Positions 1 through 10,739 are shown, counted from the first letter of the stretch. The stretch: DNA of 64,000 nucleotides from Cytobacillus oceanisediminis (GCF_003182355.1 NZ_QGTW01000003.1:248001-312000), one strand, 5' to 3'. Made by a program: numbers and translations. Notes: generated from the letters alone by a model not told the origin.

Positions 1-591
1 CTCCCTTTCAAAATGTTTGAAGTTCGTTTCAAAATAAGAAGCGGTCCATTGCATTGCACTCCAAGCAGCCACAATTGAAGCCGAGAGGGCCATAATATCA
101 AAGAAGGCCAAAGAACCGATTATATAAGGAAAGGAATATTGCTCAAGAATAAGAGCATACAAAACCTCCCCCTGAATTCCCCCAAGCAGTATTAAAGGCA
201 AGCGAAGCACTCTTTTTTTCTGCAGGAGGACAGCCATATAAACCAGCAGAAAGGCCAGCATCCACTTCCGTGAAAATATTACCCATACAGGATCAAACAG
301 TTCAAATAAATGAAAGCTCACATATGCCATCATCATGATAAAAGCGCAAAAAAGAAAATAAGCCCTTTTTAATCTTTCCAGCCTGCTCGCTAATATGTAT
401 ACAGTCCCCATTAAATAAACTCCTGCCGTGCTTGTTTCCACATTAAAAACTTTAAAAGTATAGGGTGATAAAATGATTAATAGCAGAAGCCAGGCCGAAA
501 ATTTGGCCCTATCCTTATTTTTTCGGTCTAGAAAGAAAGTCGCCATAATCCAAAATATCCATGAAACCCAATAAAAAATTATCCCTTCCAT
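1..591 (-). CDS. yphA: YphA-like membrane protein (C-terminus cut by window edge)
   Basis: The open frame runs from an ATG at 591 to the left edge without a stop, giving 197 visible codons. The start is preceded by a strong GGAGGAAG ribosome site. The product is almost entirely hydrophobic with about six membrane segments, beginning MEGIIFYWVSWIFWIMATF. Length and position just beyond ypzI and fni fit YphA of B. subtilis (about 200 residues), a membrane protein of unknown function. The assignment rests mainly on synteny. The end of the gene lies outside the window. Confidence 0.6.
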   Translation of the reverse strand, partial: MEGIIFYWVSWIFWIMATFFLDRKNKDRAKFSAWLLLLIILSPYTFKVFNVETSTAGVYLMGTVYILASRLERLKRAYFLFCAFIMMMAYVSFHLFELFDPVWVIFSRKWMLAFLLVYMAVLLQKKRVLRLPLILLGGIQGEVLYALILEQYSFPYIIGSLAFFDIMALSASIVAAWSAMQWTASYFETNFKHFERE

Positions 592-690
592 CCTCTTCCT
601 CCTATCATTTCCATTATGGCTTTTTGATATGTACTTTAACCCTGCCAGTTCAAAAGGTTTAATGGAATGCAATGATAATGCCTTTGCTCT

Positions 691-720
691 GTATAAATCT
701 TTAAAGCTGACTTCATCTTA
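691..720 (+). promoter_or_regulatory. Candidate sigma-G/sigma-F promoter of ypzI
   Basis: GTATA at 691-695, an 18-base spacer and CATCTTA at 714-720 match the forespore sigma-G pattern (GHATR, 18, CATWHTA) with one mismatch in the -10 box. The inferred start point lies only about 15 bases upstream of the ypzI ATG, so the leader would carry little more than the ribosome site. Confidence 0.55.
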
Positions 721-741
721 AGAAGAGGGAGGTGTGTAATT

Positions 742-885
742 ATGGGCAAAGACCGCCAGGAGAGGAAATTGAAAGAAAGCAGAAGAGTGGAATCAGATCG
801 CGATCAGGCGCTTCATTACCCGGGAGCTTCCAAACTGCAGAGTCCCGAAGAAGCAAGATCCTTAAATGATTCAAAATACAGTTAA
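742..885 (+). CDS. ypzI: YpzI-family small sporulation protein
   Basis: This is a 47-residue, very hydrophilic protein beginning MGKDRQERKLKESRRVESD, with the segment LHYPGASKLQSPEEA. These features match the YpzI family, short proteins found in spore-forming Bacillaceae with no known biochemical role. A GGGAGGTG ribosome site precedes the ATG. It is divergent from yphA and convergent with fni, the same neighbours as in B. subtilis. A sigma-G-like promoter immediately upstream suggests forespore expression. The gene is too short for a usual 60-codon cutoff. Confidence 0.75.
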   Translation: MGKDRQERKLKESRRVESDRDQALHYPGASKLQSPEEARSLNDSKYS

Positions 886-905
886 GATATATCCTTAGAC
901 AACAA

Positions 906-930
906 AAAGCTCTCGTCTTTGACGAGAGCT

Positions 931-932
<2 letters not shown>
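906..932. terminator. Terminator shared by ypzI and fni
   Basis: A 12-base perfect stem (AAAGCTCTCGTC with its complement, loop TTT) sits between the convergent ypzI and fni genes. The fni stop codon lies in one arm. T-rich runs flank it, better in the fni direction. Confidence 0.8.
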
Positions 933-1995
<1,063 letters not shown>

Positions 1996-2004
1996 TTATC
2001 ACCA

Positions 2005-3144
2005 TTACTTTTTTAAATTCTTTAACTGATCCCCAATCATTTCGCCAAGCTGGAAGCCTTTCGTTTCCTCAGGAAGTTCATAGTCAGTCACTTCTTCATT
2101 TTCTTTTTCCTGAAGATCCTTAATACTCAATGACAAGCGCTGATCCTGCTCATTTACATCAAGTACTTTTACTTGAACTTCCTGTCCCTCCCTCAATACT
2201 TCATGAGGGGTGCCGATATGCTTATGGGCAATTTGCGAAATATGGACAAGGCCTTCTACTCCAGGGAAAACTTCAACAAATGCACCGTATGAGACAAGTC
2301 TTTTGACTGTACCAACAAGAGTGCTTCCTTTAGGCGCCTTTTCACTGATATTATCCCATGGCCCAGGCAGCGTTTCCTTAATAGATAAGGAAATGCGCTC
2401 ATTATCGCGATCCACGCTTAATACTTTAACTTTAACCTTTTGCCCTTCTTCTACAACATCGGAAGGTTTTTCCACATGCTCATAGGATAACTGAGAAATA
2501 TGGACTAGGCCATCGATTCCTCCAATATCTACGAAAGCGCCAAAGTCTGTGATTCTTTGGACTGTCCCATCCAGAACCTGACCTGCCTGAAGGGATTCAA
2601 GCACCTGATGCTTTTGCTTGCCTTTTTCCTCTTCAATAACAGCTCGATGGGAAAGAATCAGGCGATTCTTTTCTTTATCCAGCTCAACAATTTTAAATGT
2701 CATTGTTTTGCCTTTATAATCAGTAAAATCTTCAACAAAATGAGCTTCTACAAGGGAAGCAGGAACAAATCCGCGCACACCCAAGTCTACAACTAATCCG
2801 CCTTTTACAACATCTTTGATTTCAGCTTCAAAGACTTCGCCTTCATTGAATTTCTTCTCCAGTGTTTCCCAGGACTTTTCTGCGTCTACTTTACGTTTAG
2901 AAAGTATAAGTGCTTCTTCCTCCACTTTTAACACTTCAAGCTCAAGCTCATCCCCTTCAGAAACAGCATCACTTGCTTTTTCAATATGAAGGCTTGAAAG
3001 CTCACTGATCGGAATAATACCATCCAGCTTGCTGTCAGCAATGTTAATAATGACTTGCTTTTCTTCTACTTTGGTAACTTGGCCCTTTACCTTGTCACCA
3101 ACCTCAAAATTTTTGACTTCTACTTGGTTCATTTCCTCTGACAT
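2005..3144 (-). CDS. ypfD: S1 RNA-binding domain protein YpfD (RpsA-like)
   Basis: The 379-residue protein has four consecutive S1 OB-fold repeats at roughly residues 13-84, 102-168, 188-257 and 274-343. The last two carry the clearest RNA-binding signatures ([10 protein letters not shown] and [10 protein letters not shown], each followed by GLVHISQ). It is shorter than the six-repeat E. coli S1, as usual in Bacillus, where the protein is not a stable ribosomal component. The first repeat is more diverged. A consensus AAGGAGGA lies 6 bases before the ATG. It is likely transcribed from the 270-base gap upstream and runs into fni. Confidence 0.92.
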   Translation of the reverse strand: MSEEMNQVEVKNFEVGDKVKGQVTKVEEKQVIINIADSKLDGIIPISELSSLHIEKASDAVSEGDELELEVLKVEEEALILSKRKVDAEKSWETLEKKFNEGEVFEAEIKDVVKGGLVVDLGVRGFVPASLVEAHFVEDFTDYKGKTMTFKIVELDKEKNRLILSHRAVIEEEKGKQKHQVLESLQAGQVLDGTVQRITDFGAFVDIGGIDGLVHISQLSYEHVEKPSDVVEEGQKVKVKVLSVDRDNERISLSIKETLPGPWDNISEKAPKGSTLVGTVKRLVSYGAFVEVFPGVEGLVHISQIAHKHIGTPHEVLREGQEVQVKVLDVNEQDQRLSLSIKDLQEKENEEVTDYELPEETKGFQLGEMIGDQLKNLKK

Positions 3145-3418
3145 ATGTATTCCTCCTTAATCCAATGGCTGCTTTCAAATTTTTAATCTGTATTCAACTG
3201 CCTGCCATCCAGGCAAGAACCCTGTGTCAGCAGCAGAAATACTCGAATGGCTTTTTCATGCAGGCTATTTTCAACTGTGTTGAATGTCTCTTTTCTGCCC
3301 TAATTTGAGAATTGTCAGCAAAGGACAGCCTCTTTATTTTTTCGAATATTCTCGCCTTTTTAAAAAATGCCTTTTTACTAACTTCTTACAAAAGAAGTTT
3401 TTTGTCAAGCAAGAAGGT

Positions 3419-4000
3419 TTAGGAATGCTCCTCAATTAATTTACTGATTTCTGCCATGATGAATTCGGTCGTTTCTTCCGCTGAAGCTTTCCGATCCCGA
3501 AGCTCTTTCATCTCAATAGGCTTTCCATAAACTACTTTCAGCTTGGAAAAGGGTTTATATGGGCCAATGATAGCACATGGCACAACATGCGCTTCGGATC
3601 TAAGGGCAAAGAATCCAGCACCTGCCAGCCCCTTCCCCAATTGCCCCGTCTTGCTTCTAGTACCCTCTGGAAACAGTCCTAAAACCTTTCCTTCCTTTAA
3701 GGTTCCAAGGCCTTTTCTTAGAGCTTCCCTGTCACTCATTCCCCTTTTGACGGGAAAAGCATTAAGATGGGGCAAGATTTTACCAAGAGCAGGCACTTTA
3801 AAAAGCTCTTCCTTGGCCATAAAGTGCACAGGCCGCGGTGCATTAATGCCTACAACGGGCGGATCGAGATTATCAATGTGGTTGGAACATAGAAGTACCC
3901 CGCCATCAGTAGGAAAGTGCTCCCTTCCGATCACTTCGAATCTGTAAACTGGTTTTAAAGCACCGTAGACAACTGCTTTAGCAAAAGAATAGAGGTTCAC
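3419..4000 (-). CDS. plsC: 1-acyl-sn-glycerol-3-phosphate acyltransferase (PlsC family)
   Basis: This 193-residue lysophosphatidate acyltransferase transfers an acyl chain to the 2-position of 1-acylglycerol-3-phosphate at the membrane during phospholipid synthesis. The catalytic NHIDNLD motif (NHx4D) is near residue 41 and the substrate-binding FPEGTRS motif near residue 112. The start is GTG and its last two bases overlap the cmk TGA stop, so translation is probably coupled to cmk. B. subtilis has its main plsC elsewhere, so this could be a paralogue rather than the sole enzyme. Confidence 0.85.
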   Translation of the reverse strand: MNLYSFAKAVVYGALKPVYRFEVIGREHFPTDGGVLLCSNHIDNLDPPVVGINAPRPVHFMAKEELFKVPALGKILPHLNAFPVKRGMSDREALRKGLGTLKEGKVLGLFPEGTRSKTGQLGKGLAGAGFFALRSEAHVVPCAIIGPYKPFSKLKVVYGKPIEMKELRDRKASAEETTEFIMAEISKLIEEHS

Positions 4001-4677
4001 TTTGATCCGATCCTTTCATAGGCCAGGTCCATTATTTTTTCTACTACCTGTACAATTGATAGTGAGGTCGTATCAATTTCTACAGCATCTTCTGCTTTTT
4101 TTAATGGAGCAACTTCGCGCTCTGAATCAAGCTTATCCCTCAGAGAAATTTCTTCCTTCAGCTTTTCAAGGTCCGATGGATAACCTTTTTGGACATTTTC
4201 AGTATGGCGGCGAATCGCTCTTTCACCGACTGAAGCCAAAAGGAATACTTTTACTTCTGCTCCAGGCAGGACATGTGTTCCGATATCCCGTCCGTCCATT
4301 ACTACTCCTCCATTTTGGGCGAAGCTTTGCTGTCTTAATACCATTTCTTCTCTTACAAGCTTATGCCTTGAAACAATCGAAACGGAATTTGTAACTTCTG
4401 ATGACCTGATTTGATTGGTCACATCCTGTCCGTCCAAATAGATTACTTGCCCTTCTGTGCCAGGCTGCAAATCGATAGTGGTACTGTTCAATATTTCCAT
4501 CAATGCTGCTTCATCTTCAAGGCTCGCCTGCTGTTGAATGGCTTTATATGTCAAGGCACGATACATGGCTCCCGTATCTATGTAAATGTATGATAATTTT
4601 TCTGCCACAATCTTGGCTACTGTACTTTTGCCAGCAGCAGCAGGCCCATCTATTGCTATCGATATTTGTCTGTTCAT
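3997..4677 (-). CDS. cmk: Cytidylate kinase
   Basis: Phosphorylates CMP and dCMP with ATP in pyrimidine salvage and recycling. The P-loop GPAAAGKST is near residues 11-19. IDTGAMYRA and [14 protein letters not shown] are family signatures, and the 226-residue length is standard. An AGGAGG ribosome site precedes the ATG. The stop overlaps the start of the acyltransferase gene, giving a cmk-plsC unit upstream of ypfD. The gap before cmk holds a copy of the intergenic repeat. Confidence 0.96.
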   Translation of the reverse strand: MNRQISIAIDGPAAAGKSTVAKIVAEKLSYIYIDTGAMYRALTYKAIQQQASLEDEAALMEILNSTTIDLQPGTEGQVIYLDGQDVTNQIRSSEVTNSVSIVSRHKLVREEMVLRQQSFAQNGGVVMDGRDIGTHVLPGAEVKVFLLASVGERAIRRHTENVQKGYPSDLEKLKEEISLRDKLDSEREVAPLKKAEDAVEIDTTSLSIVQVVEKIMDLAYERIGSK

Positions 4678-4802
4678 AGTTCCTCCTGTACTGCCTGGCC
4701 AGGTTCTTTCAGACCAGGTTCCTTCAGCTTTATTTTAACATATTAAGTTGATTTCAGGTCATATTATACAGCTTTTTTAACCATTAACAATTCTCTTAAA
4801 AA

Positions 4803-5045
4803 TAGGCTAGTTAAACATGTCTGTTGATTTAAGCTCAGGCAAGCTCAGCGAACCCCAGGCGTCCGACGCTCCTCAAGCAATAGGCCTGCCGGGTCTCCTT
4901 TGACTCGCTACTCCCGCAGGACATTGAATGAACATACTCGAATAACCACTGCACGAAGGAAATGCGAATGGATTTCCGAGGATTTCGCGCCTTCCGCTCC
5001 AATCAGCAGTGTGCTAAAATCAACATTGAGCTTTAACATAGCCTA
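4803..5045 (+). repeat. Intergenic repeat copy A (about 240 bp)
   Basis: This full-length copy is bounded by TAGGCTA and TAGCCTA, with internal ends GTTAAAC...GTTGATTT and ATCAACA...GCTTTAACATA that are imperfect inverted repeats. The body shares long stretches with copies at 10461, 49677, 55420 and 60591, including GCAGGACATTGAAT and a region able to form a hairpin around CACGAAGGAAATGCG. It fills most of the gap between cmk and ypfB. No gene is visible in it. Confidence 0.85.
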
Positions 5046-5074
5046 AAAATAAAAAATAAGCAGGCGGCTGCCTG

Positions 5075-5257
5075 CTAGTAATGTTCCTTGAACGTTTCCA
5101 GCAGCTCAGTAAAATTCTGGTCCGTAACACCCTCATATTGTGTCAGCTGCTTTAATTCAGGAAACGCATTCATATGATGAAAGAATAATTGAGTAATCAG
5201 CAAAAAAATAAACTGCACAATGATTAATTTTAAGAGAATCCTCTCTATCGCTTTCAT
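5075..5257 (-). CDS. ypfB: YpfB-family small membrane protein
   Basis: The 60-residue protein has one N-terminal transmembrane helix (about residues 8-27, LLKLIIVQFIFLLITQLFF) and a short polar tail with TQYEGVT. Size, topology and position between cmk and motI/ypfA match YpfB (DUF5359), whose function is unknown. An AGAGATGG-type ribosome site lies upstream of the ATG. Confidence 0.75.
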   Translation of the reverse strand: MKAIERILLKLIIVQFIFLLITQLFFHHMNAFPELKQLTQYEGVTDQNFTELLETFKEHY

Positions 5258-5349
5258 ATTGCCATCTCTCCATAGTTAAAAATAAGTTCAAGTCTATTTG
5301 ACTTCTTCAACTATTATGAGAGCAGTGCATTAAAAATATTCCCTTCCCT

Positions 5350-6009
5350 TTAAATTTCAAGCCCTTTTTTCTTCATGGCCAATTGCCGGTCAAAGCAAAA
5401 GCGCAGCAGCAATTGCCGGTCTTGGGGACTAACATCCAAAAACTGAACGGAAATTAAGGACTTTCCATTACAAATTTCCGAGATTCTTATTACCTTGCTT
5501 TTTAGCTTCAAAAAATGGGATTCACCATTTTGCATAGGCAATACAAAATAAGTATGGATTTGTCTATTCGCTTTTAACGAACAGGATTTGCCTGCAATAA
5601 TTGCGGCACCTCCTGCGCTGATATCTTCTGTAACAGACACAAACGGTGTAAATTCGTCTCTTAACGGGTGTACTGCTATGTCAACGGACGTTTCAATCCT
5701 GACAAACTGGCGGCGCTGAACCTTCATTAAATGTTCATTCCCTGGATATGAAATGACCATCATAGGAATTTTAAGCTTTACCCTGCCAAGGACTTCGCTT
5801 TCAAAAAGGTAAACGGAACCATCAGCTGCGATAAAAGTTACTTTTAGCTGAGTTCCGTCCAGCAGGAAAGCAGTCTTTTTCGTTTCCAGATTTATGGGAT
5901 AATCAATATAAAGGTTACTTCCTTTCCTTTCGACAAGCTTGCATTTATACTTCTCTGATTTATCAGAATACTTCAGTTCCAATATTAGTACTTCTCCAAT
6001 TTTTATCAT
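5350..6009 (-). CDS. motI: PilZ-domain cyclic-di-GMP receptor MotI (YpfA/DgrA)
   Basis: Bacillus MotI binds cyclic di-GMP and then acts as a clutch on the flagellar stator MotA. The N-terminal half is a YcgR-like beta barrel. The C-terminal PilZ domain carries the two ligand motifs: RRQFVR (RxxxR) near residues 118-123 and DISAGGAA (D/NxSxxG) near residue 149. The 219-residue length matches B. subtilis YpfA. The gene stands alone between ypfB and the ypeB terminator. A general YcgR-type receptor role is possible if this species uses it differently. Confidence 0.88.
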   Translation of the reverse strand: MIKIGEVLILELKYSDKSEKYKCKLVERKGSNLYIDYPINLETKKTAFLLDGTQLKVTFIAADGSVYLFESEVLGRVKLKIPMMVISYPGNEHLMKVQRRQFVRIETSVDIAVHPLRDEFTPFVSVTEDISAGGAAIIAGKSCSLKANRQIHTYFVLPMQNGESHFLKLKSKVIRISEICNGKSLISVQFLDVSPQDRQLLLRFCFDRQLAMKKKGLEI

Positions 6010-6133
6010 GCTGGCTACACTTCCCTATTCAAAAGGATAATCTTGTCATTTAATTATGACATGTTTTAAAACATTCGTGCAACAGCAATTCACTATAAAA
6101 ATGAGCAAAAAGACCTATAAATAAATAAAAAAA

Positions 6134-6156
6134 GAGAAAGCCTCTTCAGCTTTCTC
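6134..6156 (-). terminator. Rho-independent terminator of sleB-ypeB
   Basis: GAGAAAGC, a 7-base loop and GCTTTCTC directly follow the ypeB coding end on the minus strand, followed by a T-rich tract. Confidence 0.85.
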
Positions 6157-7505
6157 TACACAACATCTTCATAGACTGGTTCAGCATTTTTGAGCTTTTC
6201 TACTTTCTCTTCTTGGCCTGTTTCAGCATTAATATAAATCCTGTAGGTATCTTCACCCATTGTGCCAAGGAATTCATAGCAGGAAACTTCCTGATTGAGA
6301 TCATTCATGATAACTGCCCGCCTGTCTTCCATGACTTTTACCTGGGGATTAATTTTTGTTCTTGCCTCTTCCTTGGAAATTGCAGGTTCTGGTATATCCC
6401 TCTGGTGATGGGACTTTAAATAATCCTCTGCTGAAAAAGCAGCCATTCTGCCATTATCAAGTGCCACTTTCACACGAATGGCATCCGGATAGATTCTTAC
6501 ACCATTTTGATTGGAAACAAAGGTAAACACCCCAAGGTTGTCATATTGAGCGCTTTCAAACAAATCAAGATCCTGGAAGCCATTTTGTTTAAGGAATTTT
6601 ATTGCATTGTTGCTTGCTTCGTTGAGGCTAATTTTTTGCTGTGCGACTTCACGGTCCAGTATAAACCAAATCGGGTAGCCGCCCTTTTTCGTGATATCCA
6701 TGTCTGCTTCTTCTTTAGTTTTCTTATTTTGTACGCTTACACTGAAAAAACCGTAGTCAGACCCTTTGCCGTTTTCGGTAACTTTAATATTCACATTATT
6801 TCCAAGTGCTGCGTATTTCTTGGCTATGCGGACAGCTTCATCCTCCGAAATTTCATCGCCCTTTAAATATTTAAAATTCTCATCTTTCTTCTGCATATTT
6901 ACAAAAGCAGGGCCAAAGTCTGTTTCTCCATAACTTTCAACGTTTTTTTCCACCGTCTTGAATCCATCAATAATTGTATTGTCAGCAGCTTCCTGATTAG
7001 ATGCAAGTGCCATTTCAACATCCATCCACCGGAGATTCTTTTCCAGAACCATATGCTGGACCTTTCGTAGGTCCTGCTGTACATCAGCAGCCTGCTTATA
7101 TAGTTTTTGAAGCGTTTGGTATTCCTTGTCTGATAAAGGCTCCTTGTCCAAGTCTCTAACCGCTGTACGATAACTGAAATCTCCGATATTGGACAGGAAT
7201 TCTTCTGTTTTGTTAAACGGAAGAAGCGCTAATGGCAGCTGACCTACATCTGAATGCGCTTCCGACGTTACTCTCCAAACCTCTGCCAGTTCCGGTGATA
7301 AAGAGGATCTGGAGTTCATCGCCAAAGTAGTTCCGATTCTATCGTGCAATAGGTCAATCTGGTAAGTTAAATCATGGAATGCCCTTTGATAATTGTTTTC
7401 AGCATTAATAAGAATTGCATTTTTCTCGCGATGTTCCTGATATCCCCAAAACGCAGTGCCGGCGACACCCAACGCAAGTACAACAATTAGAATTCCTCTA
7501 AGCAT
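6156..7505 (-). CDS. ypeB: Spore germination protein YpeB
   Basis: This partner of SleB is needed for its deposition and stability in the dormant spore. The 449-residue protein has an N-terminal membrane anchor (about residues 3-21, RGILIVVLALGVAGTAFWG), a helical middle, and C-terminal PepSY-like repeats seen around GDEISEDEAVRIAKKY, ISLNEASNNAIKFL and ISKEEARTKI. It starts 14 bases after the sleB stop and is followed by a terminator, so sleB-ypeB is a two-gene operon as in other Bacillus. Confidence 0.95.
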   Translation of the reverse strand: MLRGILIVVLALGVAGTAFWGYQEHREKNAILINAENNYQRAFHDLTYQIDLLHDRIGTTLAMNSRSSLSPELAEVWRVTSEAHSDVGQLPLALLPFNKTEEFLSNIGDFSYRTAVRDLDKEPLSDKEYQTLQKLYKQAADVQQDLRKVQHMVLEKNLRWMDVEMALASNQEAADNTIIDGFKTVEKNVESYGETDFGPAFVNMQKKDENFKYLKGDEISEDEAVRIAKKYAALGNNVNIKVTENGKGSDYGFFSVSVQNKKTKEEADMDITKKGGYPIWFILDREVAQQKISLNEASNNAIKFLKQNGFQDLDLFESAQYDNLGVFTFVSNQNGVRIYPDAIRVKVALDNGRMAAFSAEDYLKSHHQRDIPEPAISKEEARTKINPQVKVMEDRRAVIMNDLNQEVSCYEFLGTMGEDTYRIYINAETGQEEKVEKLKNAEPVYEDVV

Positions 7506-7519
7506 AGTTCTTCACCCCT

Positions 7520-8350
7520 CTATTTACAGAATATGTGCTTGCCAATTCGCTTGATTTGCGGCCGTGTCCAGATCCAGCCGCTTGTCGCGGTATCAGGATT
7601 GAAATAATAAAGAGCGCTTCCGGTTGGATCCCAGCCATTAATGGCATCAAGGACAGCTTCCTTTGCTTTTTCATTTGGCGTCAGCCATATTTGTCCGTCA
7701 GCAACTGCCGTGAAAGCCCGGGGTTCAAATATTACACCCGAAACTGTATTTGGAAATGTTGCACTGTTTACCCGGTTTAAAATAACCGCTGCTACCGCCA
7801 CCTGGCCTGTATATGGTTCACCCCTTGCTTCACCATATACAGCGTTGGCCATTAGCTGAATGTCATTTTCAGAAAAGCCATTAGGCATGTTTGTTGCAGT
7901 TGGCTGCTTCGGCTTCTCCTGCTGCCCGGGGGCTGCGGCTCCCCCTTGTGGCTTTTTCTGCTGTTCCAAATTCACTCCGCCATAGTGGGTAAATTTTTTG
8001 CCTTTATTAATCTGTTCTTTCACATATTGTTCATTATATTGTGTTGCCTTTACGAGCTTATTTTTTGTTTCCTGGCCAGCCAGCCCGTCAATCGGAAGCC
8101 CAAACTCATACTGGAAGTTTCTTAATGCCCAATAGGTTCCCCAACCAAAGACACCATCGATTTTTCCATTGTAAAATCCTAAATACTGCAGGCGGGATTG
8201 GAGTTCAATAACATCATCCCCTACCGCTCCGTGCTGGATAACCTGATTGGAAAATGCGCTTGCTTTATCCACACTTCCGCTCATGGGAATTACCAGGACA
8301 CAAAGGGAGATTATGAGTAAAGCCTTCGCTGCCAAAAAATTCTTTTTCAT
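7520..8350 (-). CDS. sleB: Spore cortex-lytic enzyme SleB
   Basis: A lytic transglycosylase that attacks muramic-delta-lactam cortex peptidoglycan during germination. It has a signal peptide (about residues 1-32), a PG_binding_1 repeat domain at about 40-95 (VIELQSRLQYLGF through GLPIDG), a Pro/Gln/Lys-rich linker and a C-terminal Hydrolase_2 domain. The likely catalytic Glu is in NAVYGEARGEPYTG near residue 176. A GGAGG site precedes the ATG. Sigma-G control is expected, but I found no convincing sigma-G boxes upstream. Confidence 0.95.
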   Translation of the reverse strand: MKKNFLAAKALLIISLCVLVIPMSGSVDKASAFSNQVIQHGAVGDDVIELQSRLQYLGFYNGKIDGVFGWGTYWALRNFQYEFGLPIDGLAGQETKNKLVKATQYNEQYVKEQINKGKKFTHYGGVNLEQQKKPQGGAAAPGQQEKPKQPTATNMPNGFSENDIQLMANAVYGEARGEPYTGQVAVAAVILNRVNSATFPNTVSGVIFEPRAFTAVADGQIWLTPNEKAKEAVLDAINGWDPTGSALYYFNPDTATSGWIWTRPQIKRIGKHIFCK

Positions 8351-8598
8351 GGATTATAACCTCCAAAAGTCATCTTTTATCATTGACCCTATTTTTTGTA
8401 GTCTTTGGTTTTTTATTCAATAACTTGAGGGTTTTTATAATAAAAGGCAAGGTGCCCGCATACTGGCGACAAGGTCCCTCAAGCCAATCGCCTCCTCCAA
8501 ATTGCTCCCGCTTTAGTCGTGCGAAGGAATTTCTGGTAAAGCATTACTTATGGACCTAGAAAGTTATCGAAGTTCAAATTTCATATTCTTAAAAATAA

Positions 8599-8627
8599 AA
8601 AACTCTCCATCAGGAATGGAGAGTTTT
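8599..8627 (-). terminator. Rho-independent terminator of prsW
   Basis: A 12-base perfect stem (AAAACTCTCCAT and its complement) overlaps the last codons of prsW and is followed by a T-rich tract on the minus strand. The stretch between it and sleB (8351-8598) holds no recognisable gene. Confidence 0.8.
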
Positions 8628-9317
8628 CTGGAAATCCAATTGATTATCAATATGATTGACACTGTGTGCCCTTGCTTTCTTAACCTTTCTAAGGCCAAGC
8701 CACCAAAGGAAGATCATAAATGGGAACATTATATAAATCCAATGTTCAAGGGAAATTAAGATGTAGTCGTAAATGCCATGTAGGAGGAAGGGTACAAATA
8801 GCGAAAGGGCTATCCATTTTTTAGTAGCAGTTGCCGTGAATTTTCCTTTTCCTATATAATAGCCCATGATGACACCAAAAAGAGCATGGCTGGAAACAGG
8901 GAGCAGAGCCCTTCCAATTGCATGCTCGACTCCCAGAGCCAGCAGATAAAAGATATTTTCCGCAGTAGCAAAGCCAAGTGAGACAGAAGCACCATATACA
9001 ATGCCATCATAAGGCTCATCAAAGGTTATGTGCTGATAGATCGTATAGAACAATATAAACCACTTAAAAAATTCCTCAAGAAGGCTGGAAGAAAGAAAAG
9101 CATCCAGCAGGCTTGATTGGAGTACACTTTCTGTTTCAAGAACATATTGGATAAACATGATGGGGAATACGAGCAAAGCACCAAACAAAAAGGTTTTAAA
9201 TACCATTGAGATAGGCTCAGACTCATATTGATCTTTTAAATAAAAATAGCTTAATAATGCCAATCCAGGGGCGATGCCCGCAGATAATATACCCAGCATG
9301 CGCTGTCCTCTTTTCAA
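8610..9317 (-). CDS. prsW: PrsW-family site-1 intramembrane protease
   Basis: In B. subtilis PrsW cleaves the anti-sigma factor RsiW to activate sigma W under envelope stress. The 235-residue protein has about seven membrane segments. It shows the family motifs LLEEFFKW (EExxK, around residue 80), SSHALFG and HGIYDY (HxxxD), which are candidate metal-binding residues. It is monocistronic with its own terminator. sigW and rsiW are not in this window. Confidence 0.9.
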   Translation of the reverse strand: MKRGQRMLGILSAGIAPGLALLSYFYLKDQYESEPISMVFKTFLFGALLVFPIMFIQYVLETESVLQSSLLDAFLSSSLLEEFFKWFILFYTIYQHITFDEPYDGIVYGASVSLGFATAENIFYLLALGVEHAIGRALLPVSSHALFGVIMGYYIGKGKFTATATKKWIALSLFVPFLLHGIYDYILISLEHWIYIMFPFMIFLWWLGLRKVKKARAHSVNHIDNQLDFQKTLHS

Positions 9318-9453
9318 TCTGTTTTCTTAATCGTATCATGATATAGAGAGAATTTAAATGATTATTCAAATTTTGGAAAAAGAAATACCTTTGATTACCT
9401 TTTATTTTTCATGCCATTAGAAAGACAAAAATGCAATTATTCGGGGGATTATT

Positions 9454-10422
9454 ATGGAGAAGAAAAAAATTCTTGTTATTCATACCGGCGGCACCATTTC
9501 AATGAGCGAGGATGCCGCAACAGGCTCTGTAAAACCAACAGATTACAATCCTTTAACTGAAAAGACAAAGGAACTTTTATCTCTGGCAGAATTATTAATT
9601 GAAGAGCCCTTCCATCTTCCTTCACCGCATATAACACCGAAGGAAATGCTTAAACTGAAAGAAATTATTGAGGGATACATTGTAAAAGAAGATATATGCG
9701 GAGTCGTCATTACACATGGAACAGATACCCTGGAAGAAACGGCCTACTTTTTGGACTTAACTGTTAAGACGTCTCTGCCAATTGTTGTTACTGGTGCGAT
9801 GAGGTCCAGCAACGAAATTGGTTCTGATGGTTTGTATAATCTTATCTCTTCCATCAGGGTCGCTGTTTGTGACGAAGCTAAAGACAAAGGTGTCCTCGTG
9901 GTGTTGAATGATGAAATCCATACTGCTGAGAATGTCACTAAGACACACACTAGCAATGTTTCAACATTCCAAAGCCCGCAATACGGCCCCATTGGAATCG
10001 TCACAAAACGGGGCGTATTATTTCACCATGCACCAACAAAAAGAGAGTATTATCAGATTAAAGATGTTTCCAAACATGTCATCCTTATAAAGGCCCACGC
10101 CGGGATGGATTCCTCCCTTCTTTTGGCGATTAGGGATTTGGATGTCGACGGAGTAGTCATTGAAGCACTTGGACAAGGTAACCTCCCTCCTGCTACTATT
10201 AAGGGTATTAAAGCACTTACCGAGAAAAAGATCCCAATTGTTCTTGTATCCAGAAGCTTTAATGGAATTGCCCAGGATGTTTACGGTTATGATGGAGGCG
10301 GGAAGCACCTTAAAGAAATGGGCGTCATCTTTTCCAATGGCCTTAACGGACAAAAAGCCAGGATTAAGCTGCTGATTGGACTTGAAAGCGAGCAAAGCAT
10401 TGAAAAGATTTTTCAACTTTAA
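9454..10422 (+). CDS. L-asparaginase, cytoplasmic
   Basis: Hydrolyses asparagine to aspartate and ammonia. The two catalytic threonine motifs are clear: HTGGTIS (nucleophile Thr14) and ITHGTDT (Thr90-Asp91). The 322-residue protein has no signal peptide, so it should act in the cytosol. Phrases such as GAMRSSNEIGSDG and LGQGNLPP resemble the AnsZ/type II fold group more than B. subtilis AnsA, so no symbol is given. A GGGGG ribosome site precedes the ATG. It stands alone and divergent from prsW. Confidence 0.88.
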   Translation: MEKKKILVIHTGGTISMSEDAATGSVKPTDYNPLTEKTKELLSLAELLIEEPFHLPSPHITPKEMLKLKEIIEGYIVKEDICGVVITHGTDTLEETAYFLDLTVKTSLPIVVTGAMRSSNEIGSDGLYNLISSIRVAVCDEAKDKGVLVVLNDEIHTAENVTKTHTSNVSTFQSPQYGPIGIVTKRGVLFHHAPTKREYYQIKDVSKHVILIKAHAGMDSSLLLAIRDLDVDGVVIEALGQGNLPPATIKGIKALTEKKIPIVLVSRSFNGIAQDVYGYDGGGKHLKEMGVIFSNGLNGQKARIKLLIGLESEQSIEKIFQL

Positions 10423-10460
10423 ACCAAAGCGAAAATGACCTGATTAGTGTTTAAGTTTTA

Positions 10461-10698
10461 GGCTCTATTAAATTTGCCTGTTGATTTCAGCACGAGGCAC
10501 TCAGCGAACGCGGGCGGTCCGACGCTCCTCGTCGCTTTGCTCCTGCGGGGTTTTTTGATCCGCACTCCCGCAGGACGTTGAATAAGCATCCTCGAATAAA
10601 CACCGCACGAAGAAAATACGAATGCATTTTCGAGGAGCTCGTGCCTTCCGCACCGATCAACAGGGTGCTAAAAAACAACGATAAGCTTTAACAGAGCC
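10461..10698 (+). repeat. Intergenic repeat copy C (about 240 bp)
   Basis: A full-length copy begins GGCTCTATTAAA and ends TTTAACAGAGCC, forming terminal inverted repeats. An internal hairpin pairs CCTCGAA with TTCGAGG. It lies between the convergent asparaginase and bdr genes. A 63-codon minus-strand frame runs through it but appears to be a by-product of the repeat. Confidence 0.85.
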
Positions 10699-10704
10699 AA
10701 ATTT

Positions 10705-10739
10705 AAAAAGGCTGATCCCAAGTAAGGGTCAGCCTTTTT
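10705..10739 (-). terminator. Terminator of bdr (works both ways)
   Basis: AAAAAGGCTGA..CCC pairs with GGGTCAGCCTTTTT around a short loop, overlapping the bdr stop codon. T-runs are present in both directions. Confidence 0.8.

Noticed and set aside
3380..3399. AACTTCTT/AAGAAGTT hairpin downstream of the acyltransferase gene
   Set aside because: The T-run lies on the plus strand, where no gene ends; on the minus strand it is not followed by Ts, so a terminator role is doubtful.
8440..8545. GC-richer stretch upstream of sleB resembling the repeat family
   Set aside because: It shares only short pieces (CTCCCGC, GCGAAGGAA) and lacks both termini, so it is not counted as a copy.
10487..10678. 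Minus-strand reading frames running through repeat copies (also 55393-55629 and 60515-60826) with similar peptides
   Set aside because: The shared peptide segments follow from nucleotide similarity of the repeats. Copies A, F and G lack an equivalent frame, there are no ribosome sites, and the frames begin at different places.
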